In this document: piece by piece, positions 1 through 7,970 of the stretch
Numbering within the stretch: the stretch's first letter is position 1
Layout: every line of letters begins with the position of its first letter
Assembly: GCA_013002105.1 (NCBI GenBank)
Contig: JABDKS010000988.1
Location: 1-16,613, forward strand
Reading direction: 5' to 3'
DNA from: Pirellulaceae bacterium
Lineage (GTDB): Bacteria; Planctomycetota; Planctomycetia; Pirellulales; Pirellulaceae
DNA length: 16,613 bases
Program-made: the position numbers and the translations under genes
Notes under the pieces: model-generated
What the model was told of the DNA's origin: nothing
Databases searched by the model: none
What the model saw: the letters and a program-made list of their open reading frames with translations, nothing else

Positions 1-84
1 GCGGCAGGCTCAGCGGCCGGTTCGGCAGCAGGTTCGGTAGCAGGCTCAGCAGCTGGTTCGGTTGCTGGTTCCGCAGCTGGTTCT
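1..84 (-). repeat. 12-bp tandem repeat coding EPA(A/T)
   Basis: Seven consecutive 12-base units such as gcagcaggttcg and gtagcaggctca run from base 1 to 84 and may continue beyond the window. On the minus strand each encodes four residues of the type E-P-A-A or E-P-A-T. Units differ mainly at synonymous positions, which suggests the peptide repeat is maintained. Copy number may vary between strains by slippage. Confidence 0.85.
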
Positions 85-665
85 TCCGCTGCGGTGCTTG
101 GCATGTCGGGTTCTGCGGGCGCATCGGGCGTCGGCGCGTCATCAGCAGAGCTGGTGTCCGCATCAGCGGATGAATCAACCGTTGCTGCGCTGTCGGCAGG
201 AGTACCTTGGTCCGAAAGTGATGGGGCAGCCTCGTCGATGATTGGCGCGGCGATGATGGGTTGGTCGCCAAGAATCTGACCGGGTTCCAAAGGAGTTCCG
301 TAATCGACCGAATCAAACATGGGTGCCGGTTGAACCACCATCGGCTCCGCCATAATGGTTTCGCCAATGATGACTTCGCCGGTCGCCGGAATGAAGCTAC
401 TGTCGCAACATGCCGGGCTGCTTTGGATTACAGCGGGCTGTGCACAAACAGGTGGGCACATCGAGATGACCGGTGCACAAGATGTTTCGATGACTGGCGT
501 AACGATGCAGTTCGTCGGTACGCAGCATGGCGGTGGGCAAGTCGGTTGAGGCTTACAGCGAATTCGCTTTAACAACCAACCGGCCGAAGCCGGGCTGGTG
601 CCCATCAACGCGACGAGGCATACAACCAACGTCCATTGACAGATGTGACGGACCTTACGTTTCAT
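1..665 (-). CDS. Secreted Cys-rich protein with EPA repeat tail (3' end cut)
   Basis: Read on the minus strand from the ATG at 665-663, the frame stays open for about 221 codons to the window edge, so the C-terminus is missing. Residues 1-28 form a clear signal peptide: a basic start (MKRKVRH), a hydrophobic core (TLVVCLVALMG) and a small-residue site ending in SPASA. A cysteine- and proline-rich stretch follows (for example CKPQPTCPPPCC), with more cysteines up to about residue 90. An acidic, alanine- and serine-rich linker comes next, then tandem EPA(A/T) units. It is probably an exported cell-surface or periplasmic protein. Such secreted low-complexity proteins are common in planctomycetes, but I recognise no enzyme domain and assign no function. 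A GAAGAA stretch lies about 5 bases before the ATG, and GGAG sits about 12 bases before it. No neighbour shares its strand nearby. Confidence 0.8.
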   Translation of the reverse strand, partial: MKRKVRHICQWTLVVCLVALMGTSPASAGWLLKRIRCKPQPTCPPPCCVPTNCIVTPVIETSCAPVISMCPPVCAQPAVIQSSPACCDSSFIPATGEVIIGETIMAEPMVVQPAPMFDSVDYGTPLEPGQILGDQPIIAAPIIDEAAPSLSDQGTPADSAATVDSSADADTSSADDAPTPDAPAEPDMPSTAAEEPAAEPATEPAAEPATEPAAEPAAEPA

Positions 666-1400
666 AATGTTCTTCAGCTCCTCCGCCACCATGGTGCGCG
701 GATCGGGACGAAAACGTCAGTTGGAGGCGGTGCGCCGAGTCTCGATTCCCACTGGGAAAATGAAGGGCCCAATCCCGGGAACCAGCGAGGCCTTTAACGA
801 AGGCCAAATTCTCGCTCACCACCTCGAAAATTCGAGCTTCCATGCTAGTTATGGCAAAATAGGGCCACAAGCAGGTAAAATGAACAAATCTCACTGTTTA
901 CGGCGACCGTGCCGGATTTGCCGATTGCCCAGCCCGAAAACTGGGCCCGGGAACTCGACTCCCCGTTGGCGGAAAAATCAGTCACACTCGGTGGGTAAGT
1001 TGATTTCGGCGTGATTGGAGCACCCCAACTGTGCGAGCAGCGGATTTCAAATGGCCATGCAAAGCAACCGAATTATCCCAGCGGAATCGCATTCATCTGA
1101 AAACCAGCCTTAATTGAGACACTGCGGTTACGGTCGCGATCGTCTCGCTCAAGCACATTGACGGCAGACCGTCGTGGAGGCCGATGGTCGGTTTTGCGAC
1201 CGAGCGATTTTGTTTTTGCCGCAGGGTGTTTTTCGGGGGCACATCGCGTGGCGAGATTTGCGAGAGCGGAAAAGTTGGGAGCAAGGAAGTCGGGAACATA
1301 GAGGTCAGGAACAAGGAAGTCAGGAACAAGGATTGTCCACCCAAGTAGTTATCGTCGGCCACGCTCCACGCTTTTTTTTTCGTGAAGGTTCCACCTGTTT
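666..1400. other. 735-bp intergenic region, no supported gene
   Basis: This gap lies between the divergent secreted-protein gene and the histidine kinase gene, so it should hold both promoters. I see three small inverted repeats: GGCCTT/AAGGCC at 789-805, CTCGAA/TTCGAG at 823-836 and GCCCAG/CTGGGC at 927-946. There is also a 15-bp tandem repeat at 1274-1333 and a run of nine T at 1372-1380. Open frames in the region have no recognisable domain and no convincing ribosome binding site. I could not place a convincing promoter. Confidence 0.6.
1274..1333. repeat. 15-bp minisatellite, four units
   Basis: Four contiguous 15-base units lie at 1274-1288, 1289-1303, 1304-1318 and 1319-1333, with consensus near gtcaggaacaaggaa. 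The last two differ at one base; the first two are more diverged. The array is about 70 bases upstream of the histidine kinase start. The minus-strand frame through it reads as a 5-residue periodic peptide (L-F-L-T-S type), which I take as a by-product of the 15-base period. Confidence 0.8.
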
Positions 1401-3224
1401 ATGATTCGCCTGCTACAAGGCCTGTTTGCGTCGATGAGTTTGGAGCGGAAATGTCTGCTCTTTTTTGGCTCTGCGCTTTCCGTCTTGATGTGCTGCGCAT
1501 TCTTTGTCGTGCAAAAACTGGGCAAGGAACTGGTGAAGAATACGACGCGTCAGCGAGCGCAGGATTACGGCGCAGCCGAGCTGACGATGATTCATGCCGA
1601 TGCCGCCTGGGCCTTGGATTTGGCCGATGATTCCGTCACTTTAAAAAGCAACAACGTCAAAGCCCAGCGAGCGCTGTTCTTAAACCAAGAGATCGAATTC
1701 ACGGTCTTGGGGCTGGAAGATCCGATTCGCTATGACAACCTGCCGCCAACCGCTCCGCCGGCCGACGAGCATGAGTTGCAGCGTTTGAAGGATCTGGAAG
1801 TTCAGTTTCGAAATCAATTGGCGCGGCGGATCGCGGAAGATCGACCCGACGTGACCCGACCGTTGGATCTGGGCGAAAACGAATCGATGAGCCGTATTGG
1901 TCTTGGCACAACGACTCCTGTATTTGCAGAGCTTGGGCCAGTCGACGATCGCTACATCTACTACAAACCCGTCTTTCCCAAAACGACGTGCATTCCCTGC
2001 CATCAACCTGTTGGCGGTTCGATTTCTATGTCACCGGACATGTCGTCGGTGGACGAAGACCCCATGGCATTGGCATCGCAGTATCCATTTCGCGTGATCC
2101 GCGTCAGCATGCCTTATCAGGACACGCAAGAAACAACGACTTGGATTCGCGCGATCATCATCGCGTTGGCCATGTTGATTGTTGCGGTGACCTTGTTTGT
2201 GCTGCACGCAATTGTCCGCTATTTGGTGCTGCAACCGCTCTACCACCTGCGCGATGTCAGTGACGCGATTACTCATGGTGACACCAATCAACGGGCATCG
2301 TTGGATACCGAGGACGAATTTCGAGAGCTCGCCGATGCGTTCAATCGGATGCTTCGTCACCTAACCGAAACACAGGATCAGATTCAAGAAGTCAATCAAG
2401 AGCTCGATGGGCGGGTCGATCAATTGGCTCAATTGAATCTGCAGTTGTACGAAGCCAACCGGCTCAAAAGCGACTTCCTGGCCAATATGAGTCACGAGCT
2501 ACGCACGCCGTTGAATAGCATCATCGGATTTTCCGACGTGCTCCGCGGGATCGACTCGTTGAACGACAAGCAACGTCGCTACGCTGAAAACATCCAAAAG
2601 AGCGGTCGCCTGTTGTTGGAGATGATCAACGACATTTTGGACTTGGCCAAGGTCGAAGCAGGCAAGATGGAGATCCGCCGCAGCGAGTTTGATCTATCAC
2701 GTTTGGTGTCTGCGCAGTGCGATATGATTCACGCGCTGTCGGAGGAAAAGAACATCTCTGTGTCGGTCGATGTACCCAATCAACTACCAATGGCGTTTCA
2801 GGATCCCAACAAGCTGGGTCAGATCATCAACAATCTGTTATCCAACGCCATCAAGTTTACGCCTGAGGGTGGAATGGTCACCGTTCGTGTCGCCGATTTA
2901 TTGGACGGTCGATTTCGGTTGCAGGTGACCGACACCGGTGTGGGAATCGCGGAAGAAGATCAGTCGATCATTTTCCAGAAATTTCGACAAAGCCGAAAAG
3001 TGCTTGACGGCGAAGGGCTGACGAGGGAATTTGCCGGAACGGGACTCGGATTGTCGATCGTTCAAGAGCTTGCGAAGCTGCTCGGGGGACAAGTCGCCTT
3101 TGAAAGTGAACTGGGGCGCGGTAGCACGTTCTGGGTGGTACTGCCTTGGCGACTGAGTGACCACAAGCCCATCGAACTCGCGTCCGTTGTGGCGACCGAG
3201 TCGGATGCGGCCGCCCCGACCTGA
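1401..3224 (+). CDS. Membrane sensor histidine kinase with periplasmic c-type haem motif
   Basis: This 607-residue protein has one membrane segment near residues 19-37, a periplasmic part to about 248, and a second membrane segment near 249-272. A HAMP linker (about 273-325), a coiled coil, HisKA and HATPase_c domains follow. The phosphoacceptor is H365 in SHELRTP. The ATP-lid boxes are visible: N box around N478/N482, G1 DTGVGI at 511-516, F box FQKF at 525-528 and G2 GTGLGLS at 546-552. The periplasmic part contains CIPCH at 197-201, the CxxCH motif for covalent haem, shortly after YIYYKPVFP. This arrangement resembles DUF3365/Tll0287-like haem sensor domains; that family name is my inference. 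It would sense redox state, oxygen, NO or another haem ligand. No receiver domain or response regulator is adjacent. The start is ATG 1401, with GAAGG about 12 bases upstream. Confidence 0.9.
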   Translation: MIRLLQGLFASMSLERKCLLFFGSALSVLMCCAFFVVQKLGKELVKNTTRQRAQDYGAAELTMIHADAAWALDLADDSVTLKSNNVKAQRALFLNQEIEFTVLGLEDPIRYDNLPPTAPPADEHELQRLKDLEVQFRNQLARRIAEDRPDVTRPLDLGENESMSRIGLGTTTPVFAELGPVDDRYIYYKPVFPKTTCIPCHQPVGGSISMSPDMSSVDEDPMALASQYPFRVIRVSMPYQDTQETTTWIRAIIIALAMLIVAVTLFVLHAIVRYLVLQPLYHLRDVSDAITHGDTNQRASLDTEDEFRELADAFNRMLRHLTETQDQIQEVNQELDGRVDQLAQLNLQLYEANRLKSDFLANMSHELRTPLNSIIGFSDVLRGIDSLNDKQRRYAENIQKSGRLLLEMINDILDLAKVEAGKMEIRRSEFDLSRLVSAQCDMIHALSEEKNISVSVDVPNQLPMAFQDPNKLGQIINNLLSNAIKFTPEGGMVTVRVADLLDGRFRLQVTDTGVGIAEEDQSIIFQKFRQSRKVLDGEGLTREFAGTGLGLSIVQELAKLLGGQVAFESELGRGSTFWVVLPWRLSDHKPIELASVVATESDAAAPT

Positions 3225-3307
3225 CTGCAATCGTTTTTGACGATGATCCATCCATCCGCTCTCACGCGGCATCGGCTCCACGGTCCTTCCTTGTCGCGAA
3301 AGGCTCT

Positions 3308-3346
3308 GGGTCGCTCTTCTGGGTCGCACTCCTGGGTCTTTTTACC
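3308..3346. repeat. 13-bp degenerate tandem repeat
   Basis: Two 13-base units, gggtcgctcttct (3308-3320) and gggtcgcactcct (3321-3333), are followed by a partial third beginning gggtct. They lie in the 219-bp gap between the histidine kinase and ribonuclease HI genes. No gene is supported there. A TACAAT box at 3402-3407 could be a -10 element for the next gene, but no matching -35 is visible. Confidence 0.55.
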
Positions 3347-3443
3347 GGGACTCCATTCTTTCGGCTCTTTGCCTTGGTCTCCCAGCGGCTTGTCAGCCCG
3401 CTACAATCACCCGGTTATCTGTTCCTGACGATCGGAAATCGTG

Positions 3444-3902
3444 ATGAAGAAAGTGGAGCTCTTTACCGATGGCGCCTGTAGCGGCAACCCAGGGCCGGGT
3501 GGTTGGGCTTTCATTTTGCGGTGCGGCAAGACCGACAAGGAGCTCGAACGTAGCGATGGTGAGCCCGATTCGACAAACAACCGAATGGAGCTCACGGCGG
3601 TGATTCGTGGGTTGGAAGCGTTGTCCGAACCCTGTGAGGTCACGCTTTATGCTGACAGCACCTACGTGCTACAGGGAATGAAGTCCTGGATGGCGGGATG
3701 GAAAAAGCGTGGTTGGAAACGCAAGGATGGATCCAAGTTGGTACCAGTCAAGAACGTCGAACTCTGGCAAAGGTTGGACGAGTTGATGCAGGAGCACACC
3801 ATTCACTTCGAGCACGTCAAGGGCCACGACGGTCATATCGAAAACGAGAGGTGCGACGAACTGGCCGTTCAGGCCTACCAGAGATACCTGCCCAAACGAT
3901 GA
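3444..3902 (+). CDS. rnhA: Ribonuclease HI
   Basis: The 152-residue protein is full length for bacterial RNase HI, which cuts the RNA strand of RNA-DNA hybrids, removing R-loops and primer remnants in the cytoplasm. The metal-binding acidic tetrad is present: D9 in [15 protein letters not shown]49 in NNRMEL, D71 in YADSTYV and D138 in NERCDELA. The catalytic-loop histidine is H128 in VKGHDGH. The basic W-rich handle segment (about 80-98) found in the Escherichia coli enzyme is also there, as in [20 protein letters not shown] 3444 is preferred because it puts the first strand at its usual position; a GTG lies immediately upstream at 3441. No strong ribosome binding site is visible. It sits on the same strand as gyrB, 201 bp upstream, probably as a separate unit. 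Confidence 0.95.
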   Translation: MKKVELFTDGACSGNPGPGGWAFILRCGKTDKELERSDGEPDSTNNRMELTAVIRGLEALSEPCEVTLYADSTYVLQGMKSWMAGWKKRGWKRKDGSKLVPVKNVELWQRLDELMQEHTIHFEHVKGHDGHIENERCDELAVQAYQRYLPKR

Positions 3903-4015
3903 AAAAGAGGGGTCCAAATCGGGTCGAAAACCGGGATTGTTTTCGCACCGGAGCGGATTGCCCCAAAAAGCGGTTTTTCTCGATCAAAACCACGCTTTGC
4001 GGTCTGTCCCCACGG

Positions 4016-4044
4016 TGCCCAAAACCGTCTTAAAAAGGTAGAAT
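4016..4044 (+). promoter_or_regulatory. Possible gyrB promoter
   Basis: A TAGAAT box at 4039-4044 matches five of six bases of the bacterial -10 consensus. The -35 position 17 bases upstream (TGCCCA, 4016-4021) is a poor match. Initiation just after it would leave a leader of about 50 bases before the gyrB ATG at 4104. This is pattern matching only. Confidence 0.3.
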
Positions 4045-4103
4045 CCCCGCATTGAAACGCCAACTCTTTTGGCTCCTTTTTTTCGTCTCTGACGCAGGTC
4101 TCC

Positions 4104-6635
4104 ATGAGCGACGTCCCCACGCCGGAATCCAGCCCGGAATCTTCTCCCAGTTCCACGCCTCCTGCCGCCAACGCCGAATACAACCCCGAGGATTTGCAGC
4201 ACCTTTCGGACCTTGATCACGTCCGCAAACGTCCTGGCATGTACATCGGTGATACCGCCACGCGCGGGTTGCACCACTTGGTGTACGAAGTGGTTGATAA
4301 TTCAATTGACGAAGCAATGGCGGGGTTCGCCAAAACGGTTTCAGTGATCGTTCACACCGACGGCAGCGTCACCGTCGAAGATGACGGGCGCGGAATTCCG
4401 GTCACCAAGCACGACGATTTGTCCGCCGAAATGGACCGCGAAATGAGCACCCTGGAGGGGGTGATGACGGTGCTTAAATTCGGCGGCAAATTCGAAAAAG
4501 GGGCTTACCAGACCTCCGGTGGTTTACACGGCGTCGGTGTGACGGTGGTGAATTTCTTGAGCCAATGGGCCGAAGCGGAAGTCAGCCGTAATGGGTTCAC
4601 ATGGACTCAAGAATACGAACGCGGCATCGCCACCGGACCGGTCAAGAAAGGCCGCGCCACAAAAAAGACCGGAACCAAGACAACTTTCAAAGCCGACAAC
4701 CAGATTTTTAGCGTCACGAAGTTCAATTTCGATACGCTGTTCAAACGTCTGCAGGAACTCGCGTTTCTTAACAGCGGCGTCCGCATCAAGTTTTTGGATG
4801 AACGCAACGGCGAAGGGGGTGACTTTCTGTACGAGCGAGGAATCGTCGAGTTCGTCGAGCACCTCAACCGCGCCAGCGACACGTTGCACAGCGACGTCAT
4901 CCAAATCATTGGCTCAAAAGACGGTATTCAGTACGAAATCGCGCTGCAGTACAGCGTTGAATTCACCGAAAACGTGCAATCCTATGTCAACAACATTCAC
5001 ACGATCGAAGGTGGTACGCACGTTAGTGGTTTTCGATCGGCTTTGACGCGGACGCTTAACAATTACGGTAAACGTGAGAACTTGTTTGCCAAGACGGCGC
5101 CCACCGGTGATGACTTTCGCGAAGGATTGACTGCCGTTATCAGCGTTCGCGTTCCCGAACCGCAGTTCGAGGGCCAAACCAAGACCAAGCTGGGTAACAG
5201 TGTGGTCGACGGTATTGTCAGTAGTGGTGTAGGCGAGCAGCTGGCCAAGTACATGGAAGAAAATCCACGTGTGGCCAAGACGATCGTACGCAAAGGCCTG
5301 CTGGCGGCCGAGGCTCGCGAAGCAGCACGTAAGGCAAAGGATCAGTTACGAAAACGCAAGGACGCCCTGGGCGGCGGCGGATTGCCCGGCAAGCTGCGAG
5401 ATTGCATCAGCAAGAACATGGAGGAGTGCGAAGTCTATCTGGTCGAAGGTGATTCGGCCGGTGGATCGGCCGAAGGTGGCCGGATGCGAGATTTCCAGGC
5501 GATCTTGCCGCTGCGTGGAAAAATCATCAATGCCTACAAGAGTCGCGAAGCCAAGGTACTCGAGAACACCGAAGTTCAGTCGATGATTCAAGCCATCGGC
5601 ACGGGAATCGGTGCCGATCAGGATCTATCCAAACGTCGCTACAACAAAGTCATCATCATGACTGACGCCGATGTGGATGGCAGCCACATCCGCACGTTGC
5701 TGCTGTGCTTCTTTTACCGTCAGATGTACGAATTAGTGGCTAAAGGTCACGTCTATGTCGCGCAGCCGCCGTTGTTCCGTGTGCAACATGGAAAGTCTCG
5801 GTACTACGTGCAGACCGAAGAAGAAATGAAAACGCAGTTGCTCGATCGTGGTTTGAACGACACGGTGTTTGAGAGCGAGGATGGACGCCGGGTCGAAGGC
5901 GATATGATGCGATCGCTATGTACAACTCTGGCCGCCATGGAAGACGCAATTGTGGCACTTGAGCGACACGGTGTCAGTTTGCGTGCGCATACTCAGCGAA
6001 TTGATCCGGTCACCAACAAATTGCCACCGTTTTTGTTGACTTATGGAAACGCTGAGTATTGGTTCCAAGATCAAGAGGAAGTCGAAAAGCATCTGAACGA
6101 GCACAAACTGACACTCGACAATGAACACCAAGCCGGTGATGGCGAAATCAGCGACGAGGACGCAGCCGCGGCGCAGCAGGAAGCCGAGCAGGAGGGTAAG
6201 ACGGTTGCTCATTTGGCCGAGTTACATGAAGTACGCACGATCAATAGCGGATTAAAAGATTTGCAACCGCTTGGCTTCGGCGTGGATGATTTGATTCCCG
6301 CCGACCGGACCGGATCGACGACCGCTCGATTTGAATTAATTCGCGGTGACGACAATCGTCGTGCGATTGAGGATCTGCGCGGTTTGCTACCCGAAGTGCG
6401 AGCGGCCGGTGAAAAAGGGCTTACCGTGACCCGCTTTAAAGGGCTGGGCGAAATGAATGCCGAAGAGCTCCGCGAAACGACACTTGATCCTGCGAACCGA
6501 ACGTTGATCAAAGTCAATCTGACCGATGCGGGAGCGGCCGATGAGATGTTCCGACTATTGATGGGTGACAAAGTCGAACCACGCCGCGAGTTTATCGAAA
6601 AACACGCGTTGGATGTGCGAAACCTGGACGTCTAG
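4104..6635 (+). CDS. gyrB: DNA gyrase subunit B
   Basis: This 843-residue ATPase subunit of DNA gyrase works with GyrA to introduce negative supercoils. The GHKL ATPase domain begins at about 27. The catalytic base is E62 (YEVVDN), with DDGRGIP at 93-99 and the ATP lid GGLHGVGV at 139-146. The transducer domain carries QTKTKLGN at 358-365. The TOPRIM domain has EGDSAGGSA at 448-456 and DADVDGSHI at 521-529, supplying the metal-binding acidic residues. A segment of about 180 residues (roughly 570-765) splits the TOPRIM/tail region, as in Escherichia coli GyrB, and contains an acidic, Q/E/A-rich stretch near 675-700. The tail motif FKGLGEMN is at 778-785. The protein is longer than the roughly 640-residue short form. 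About 25 S/P-rich residues precede the first conserved block. The glycine-rich stretch before LPGK is intact. Confidence 0.97.
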   Translation: MSDVPTPESSPESSPSSTPPAANAEYNPEDLQHLSDLDHVRKRPGMYIGDTATRGLHHLVYEVVDNSIDEAMAGFAKTVSVIVHTDGSVTVEDDGRGIPVTKHDDLSAEMDREMSTLEGVMTVLKFGGKFEKGAYQTSGGLHGVGVTVVNFLSQWAEAEVSRNGFTWTQEYERGIATGPVKKGRATKKTGTKTTFKADNQIFSVTKFNFDTLFKRLQELAFLNSGVRIKFLDERNGEGGDFLYERGIVEFVEHLNRASDTLHSDVIQIIGSKDGIQYEIALQYSVEFTENVQSYVNNIHTIEGGTHVSGFRSALTRTLNNYGKRENLFAKTAPTGDDFREGLTAVISVRVPEPQFEGQTKTKLGNSVVDGIVSSGVGEQLAKYMEENPRVAKTIVRKGLLAAEAREAARKAKDQLRKRKDALGGGGLPGKLRDCISKNMEECEVYLVEGDSAGGSAEGGRMRDFQAILPLRGKIINAYKSREAKVLENTEVQSMIQAIGTGIGADQDLSKRRYNKVIIMTDADVDGSHIRTLLLCFFYRQMYELVAKGHVYVAQPPLFRVQHGKSRYYVQTEEEMKTQLLDRGLNDTVFESEDGRRVEGDMMRSLCTTLAAMEDAIVALERHGVSLRAHTQRIDPVTNKLPPFLLTYGNAEYWFQDQEEVEKHLNEHKLTLDNEHQAGDGEISDEDAAAAQQEAEQEGKTVAHLAELHEVRTINSGLKDLQPLGFGVDDLIPADRTGSTTARFELIRGDDNRRAIEDLRGLLPEVRAAGEKGLTVTRFKGLGEMNAEELRETTLDPANRTLIKVNLTDAGAADEMFRLLMGDKVEPRREFIEKHALDVRNLDV

Positions 6636-6741
6636 AGCATGCGAATTGCTTCAACGGTGCGACCGCCGTGTTCACCGTAGCCCACTTCACCAGGGCATTT
6701 CATCGTGTTGCATACTAGGTGGGGTTGCCTTAGACCCGGCA

Positions 6742-6769
6742 AGGTTCCGCAGGACAGGTTCCGAAGGAC
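6742..6769. repeat. 14-bp tandem duplication
   Basis: Two 14-base units, aggttccgcaggac (6742-6755) and aggttccgaaggac (6756-6769), differ by one base and are followed by aggt, the start of a third. They lie in the 193-bp gap between the convergent gyrB and Hpt genes, where no gene is supported. Confidence 0.75.
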
Positions 6770-6828
6770 AGGTGCTGGATCAAATGAAATCTTGATCTAC
6801 TTTTGATTCCAATCTCGCGACTGGCGTG

Positions 6829-7254
6829 TCAGTTGACCCGATCGCCGCTGGCTTTGATTTCCGCTCGCATCGCTTCGATTTTCGTGATCCATTGCCGGGC
6901 AATGGATTCGAGCTGATCGAACTCTTTTACAAAGCTCTGGTCGGCAACCGATTCAGCCGAACGAGATTTATTCTCCAGCTCCGCAGCAATCTGAATCTGT
7001 GATTCGGGGGCAACGTACGCCAGGCACGACTTTAGAGTGTGGATGGAATTGGTCAGTTGCGAGTGGTCGCCACCTTGGAGCGATCGACGGATTTTGGTCA
7101 GTAGGCTGGGGACCTCTTGCAAAAACGCATCGCAAAGTGAAACGACGATTTCGGGGACGTTGCCGGCATGGGTGCGCAGGCGGTTTTGCCAATCGGGTTG
7201 TCCCGCTGCGTTATCGACGTGGTCCAGCGCGTTATCAGCGTTGGCAGAATTCAA
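6829..7254 (-). CDS. Stand-alone Hpt (histidine phosphotransfer) protein
   Basis: The 141-residue protein consists of one Hpt four-helix domain. The phosphorylatable histidine is H72 in IHTLKSCLAYV, close to the usual HxLKG(S) motif with serine replacing glycine at the fifth place. Helices before it (about 33-60, with LCDAFLQEVPSLLTKIRRSL) and after it (about 84-130) fit the fold. Hpt proteins relay phosphoryl groups between the receiver domain of a hybrid kinase and a response regulator in the cytoplasm. There is no receiver or kinase domain here and no partner next door; the kinase at 1401-3224 lacks the receiver a relay would need. The start is TTG 7254, chosen because GAAGGGGG lies 5 bases upstream and no upstream ATG fits. 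The gene is convergent with gyrB. Confidence 0.85.
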   Translation of the reverse strand: MNSANADNALDHVDNAAGQPDWQNRLRTHAGNVPEIVVSLCDAFLQEVPSLLTKIRRSLQGGDHSQLTNSIHTLKSCLAYVAPESQIQIAAELENKSRSAESVADQSFVKEFDQLESIARQWITKIEAMRAEIKASGDRVN

Positions 7255-7259
7255 GAGAA

Positions 7260-7267
7260 CCCCCTTC
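7260..7267 (-). promoter_or_regulatory. Strong ribosome binding site deciding the TTG start
   Basis: On the minus strand GAAGGGGG ends 5 bases before the TTG at 7254-7252. This purine-rich core supports the rare TTG start for the Hpt gene over any internal codon. Confidence 0.6.
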
Positions 7268-7281
7268 GTTACTGTTGGGCA

Positions 7282-7309
7282 GGTCTATCGGTGACGGTCT
7301 ACCGGTGAC
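7282..7309. repeat. 14-bp tandem duplication
   Basis: Units ggtctatcggtgac (7282-7295) and ggtctaccggtgac (7296-7309) are adjacent and differ by one base. They lie just upstream of the Hpt gene on its 5' side and could overlap its promoter. Confidence 0.75.
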
Positions 7310-7748
7310 TGAGCGTATCTGGCCGTCAGATTCAGAATACCAGTGTACGGTTCCCGCGCCGGTGGCGTTGGATTGGCGTCGACGGTTCGCGATTGAGACG
7401 GTTGCCATGACGGCAAAAAGGCTTGCGGTAGCGTGAAAACCAACAATCCGAACAGACCGCAAAATCGTCAGAAAACCCCCATCGGGGTCCGTTGAATGCT
7501 AGCTGTGACGGTGGCGGCAAGTCCTTTGGTGCCCGGCCTGCGATCGCGACGATGTCCGCTAAGCGGGATTGCAGACGTCGATAGAAACAGACGATTTGCG
7601 ATGAAGGCATCGCTCTTGATTAGGGGGAAGACCTTCATTCTGCGCCATCGAAACTAACACACCAGAACAAATCCGCAGGTCGTTATTGGAACAATCGATA
7701 CAGCCATCACCCCCAGAGCCTCCTCAAGCATTACTTAATCAGAGTTTT

Positions 7749-7776
7749 TTGACTCGAGCAATTCGTGACATACGGT
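7749..7776 (+). promoter_or_regulatory. Possible promoter for the riboswitch-flp transcript
   Basis: TTGACT at 7749-7754 matches five of six -35 consensus bases. TACGGT at 7771-7776, after a 16-base spacer, keeps only the T, A and final T of a -10 box. Initiation near 7783 would put the riboswitch about 80 bases into the transcript. The evidence is weak. Confidence 0.3.
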
Positions 7777-7865
7777 TTTGTAGAGGAAGTGAGTCAGTTC
7801 GCTGATTCACTGCCGGAACGAGACGGAGCACTGCGGTGTGAAGTCGAGTTTCGGTCAGCCCAACT

Positions 7866-7970
7866 CCCTGACAAAGGCAAACCGCTCGCAAGTGCGGGAC
7901 GCAAAGTCACGGGTCCGAATGAAGCGGGAACTTGTTCACGTTTGTTTCGGATAGCCGGATCGCCAACGGG
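7866..7970 (+). promoter_or_regulatory. Cyclic-di-GMP class I riboswitch (GEMM-I)
   Basis: The aptamer blocks appear in order. GGCAAACC (7876-7883) leads into a six-position P2 stem (7882-7887 with 7892-7897, one U-U mismatch) capped by a GCAA tetraloop (7888-7891). The hallmark GGACGCAAAG follows at 7897-7906. A P3 hairpin has the outer helix UCCGAA (7914-7919) with UUCGGA (7946-7951) and an inner arm 7925-7930/7935-7940 around CUUG. It closes with AUAGCCGGAUCGCC (7951-7964). P2 length and loop type match the Vibrio cholerae Vc2 aptamer. By my alignment the base equivalent to Vc2 G20 is G7876 and to A47 is A7903. G at the first position favours cyclic di-GMP over the cGAMP-binding variant, which has A. 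P1 is short and uncertain (CCC 7866-7868 with GGG 7968-7970). The next gene is the Flp pilin, a fitting target. Confidence 0.85.

Larger units (their letters stand above)
7268..7865. other. Intergenic region between Hpt gene and the riboswitch
   Basis: About 600 bases with no supported gene. They hold the divergent control region of the Hpt gene and the pilus cluster. Visible structures are the 14-bp duplication at 7282-7309, a hairpin ACCCC/GGGGT at 7475-7488, and a hairpin GCGATG/CATCGC with loop AAGG at 7598-7613. The 7475-7488 hairpin is followed by TTTT on the minus strand, so it may be a weak minus-strand terminator. Open frames here have no recognisable domain. Confidence 0.5.

Noticed and set aside
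655..1014. Open frames of 79 and 115 codons on either strand in the first intergenic gap
   Set aside because: They have no recognisable domain, and the minus-strand one overlaps the start of the secreted-protein gene.
1274..1333. CRISPR array
   Set aside because: The units are only 15 bases and directly adjacent, with no unique spacers and no cas genes.
1093..1362. 89-codon minus-strand frame with LFLTS-type repeats
   Set aside because: The peptide periodicity comes directly from the 15-bp minisatellite; no ribosome binding site or domain supports a gene.
3953..3996. Terminator between rnhA and gyrB
   Set aside because: Only AT-rich short inverted arms (GGTTTT/AAAACC) are present with no GC-rich stem or following T-run.
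7866..7970. cGAMP-type (GEMM-Ib) riboswitch
   Set aside because: The base aligned to Vc2 position 20 is G, not the A that characterises cGAMP-selective variants.
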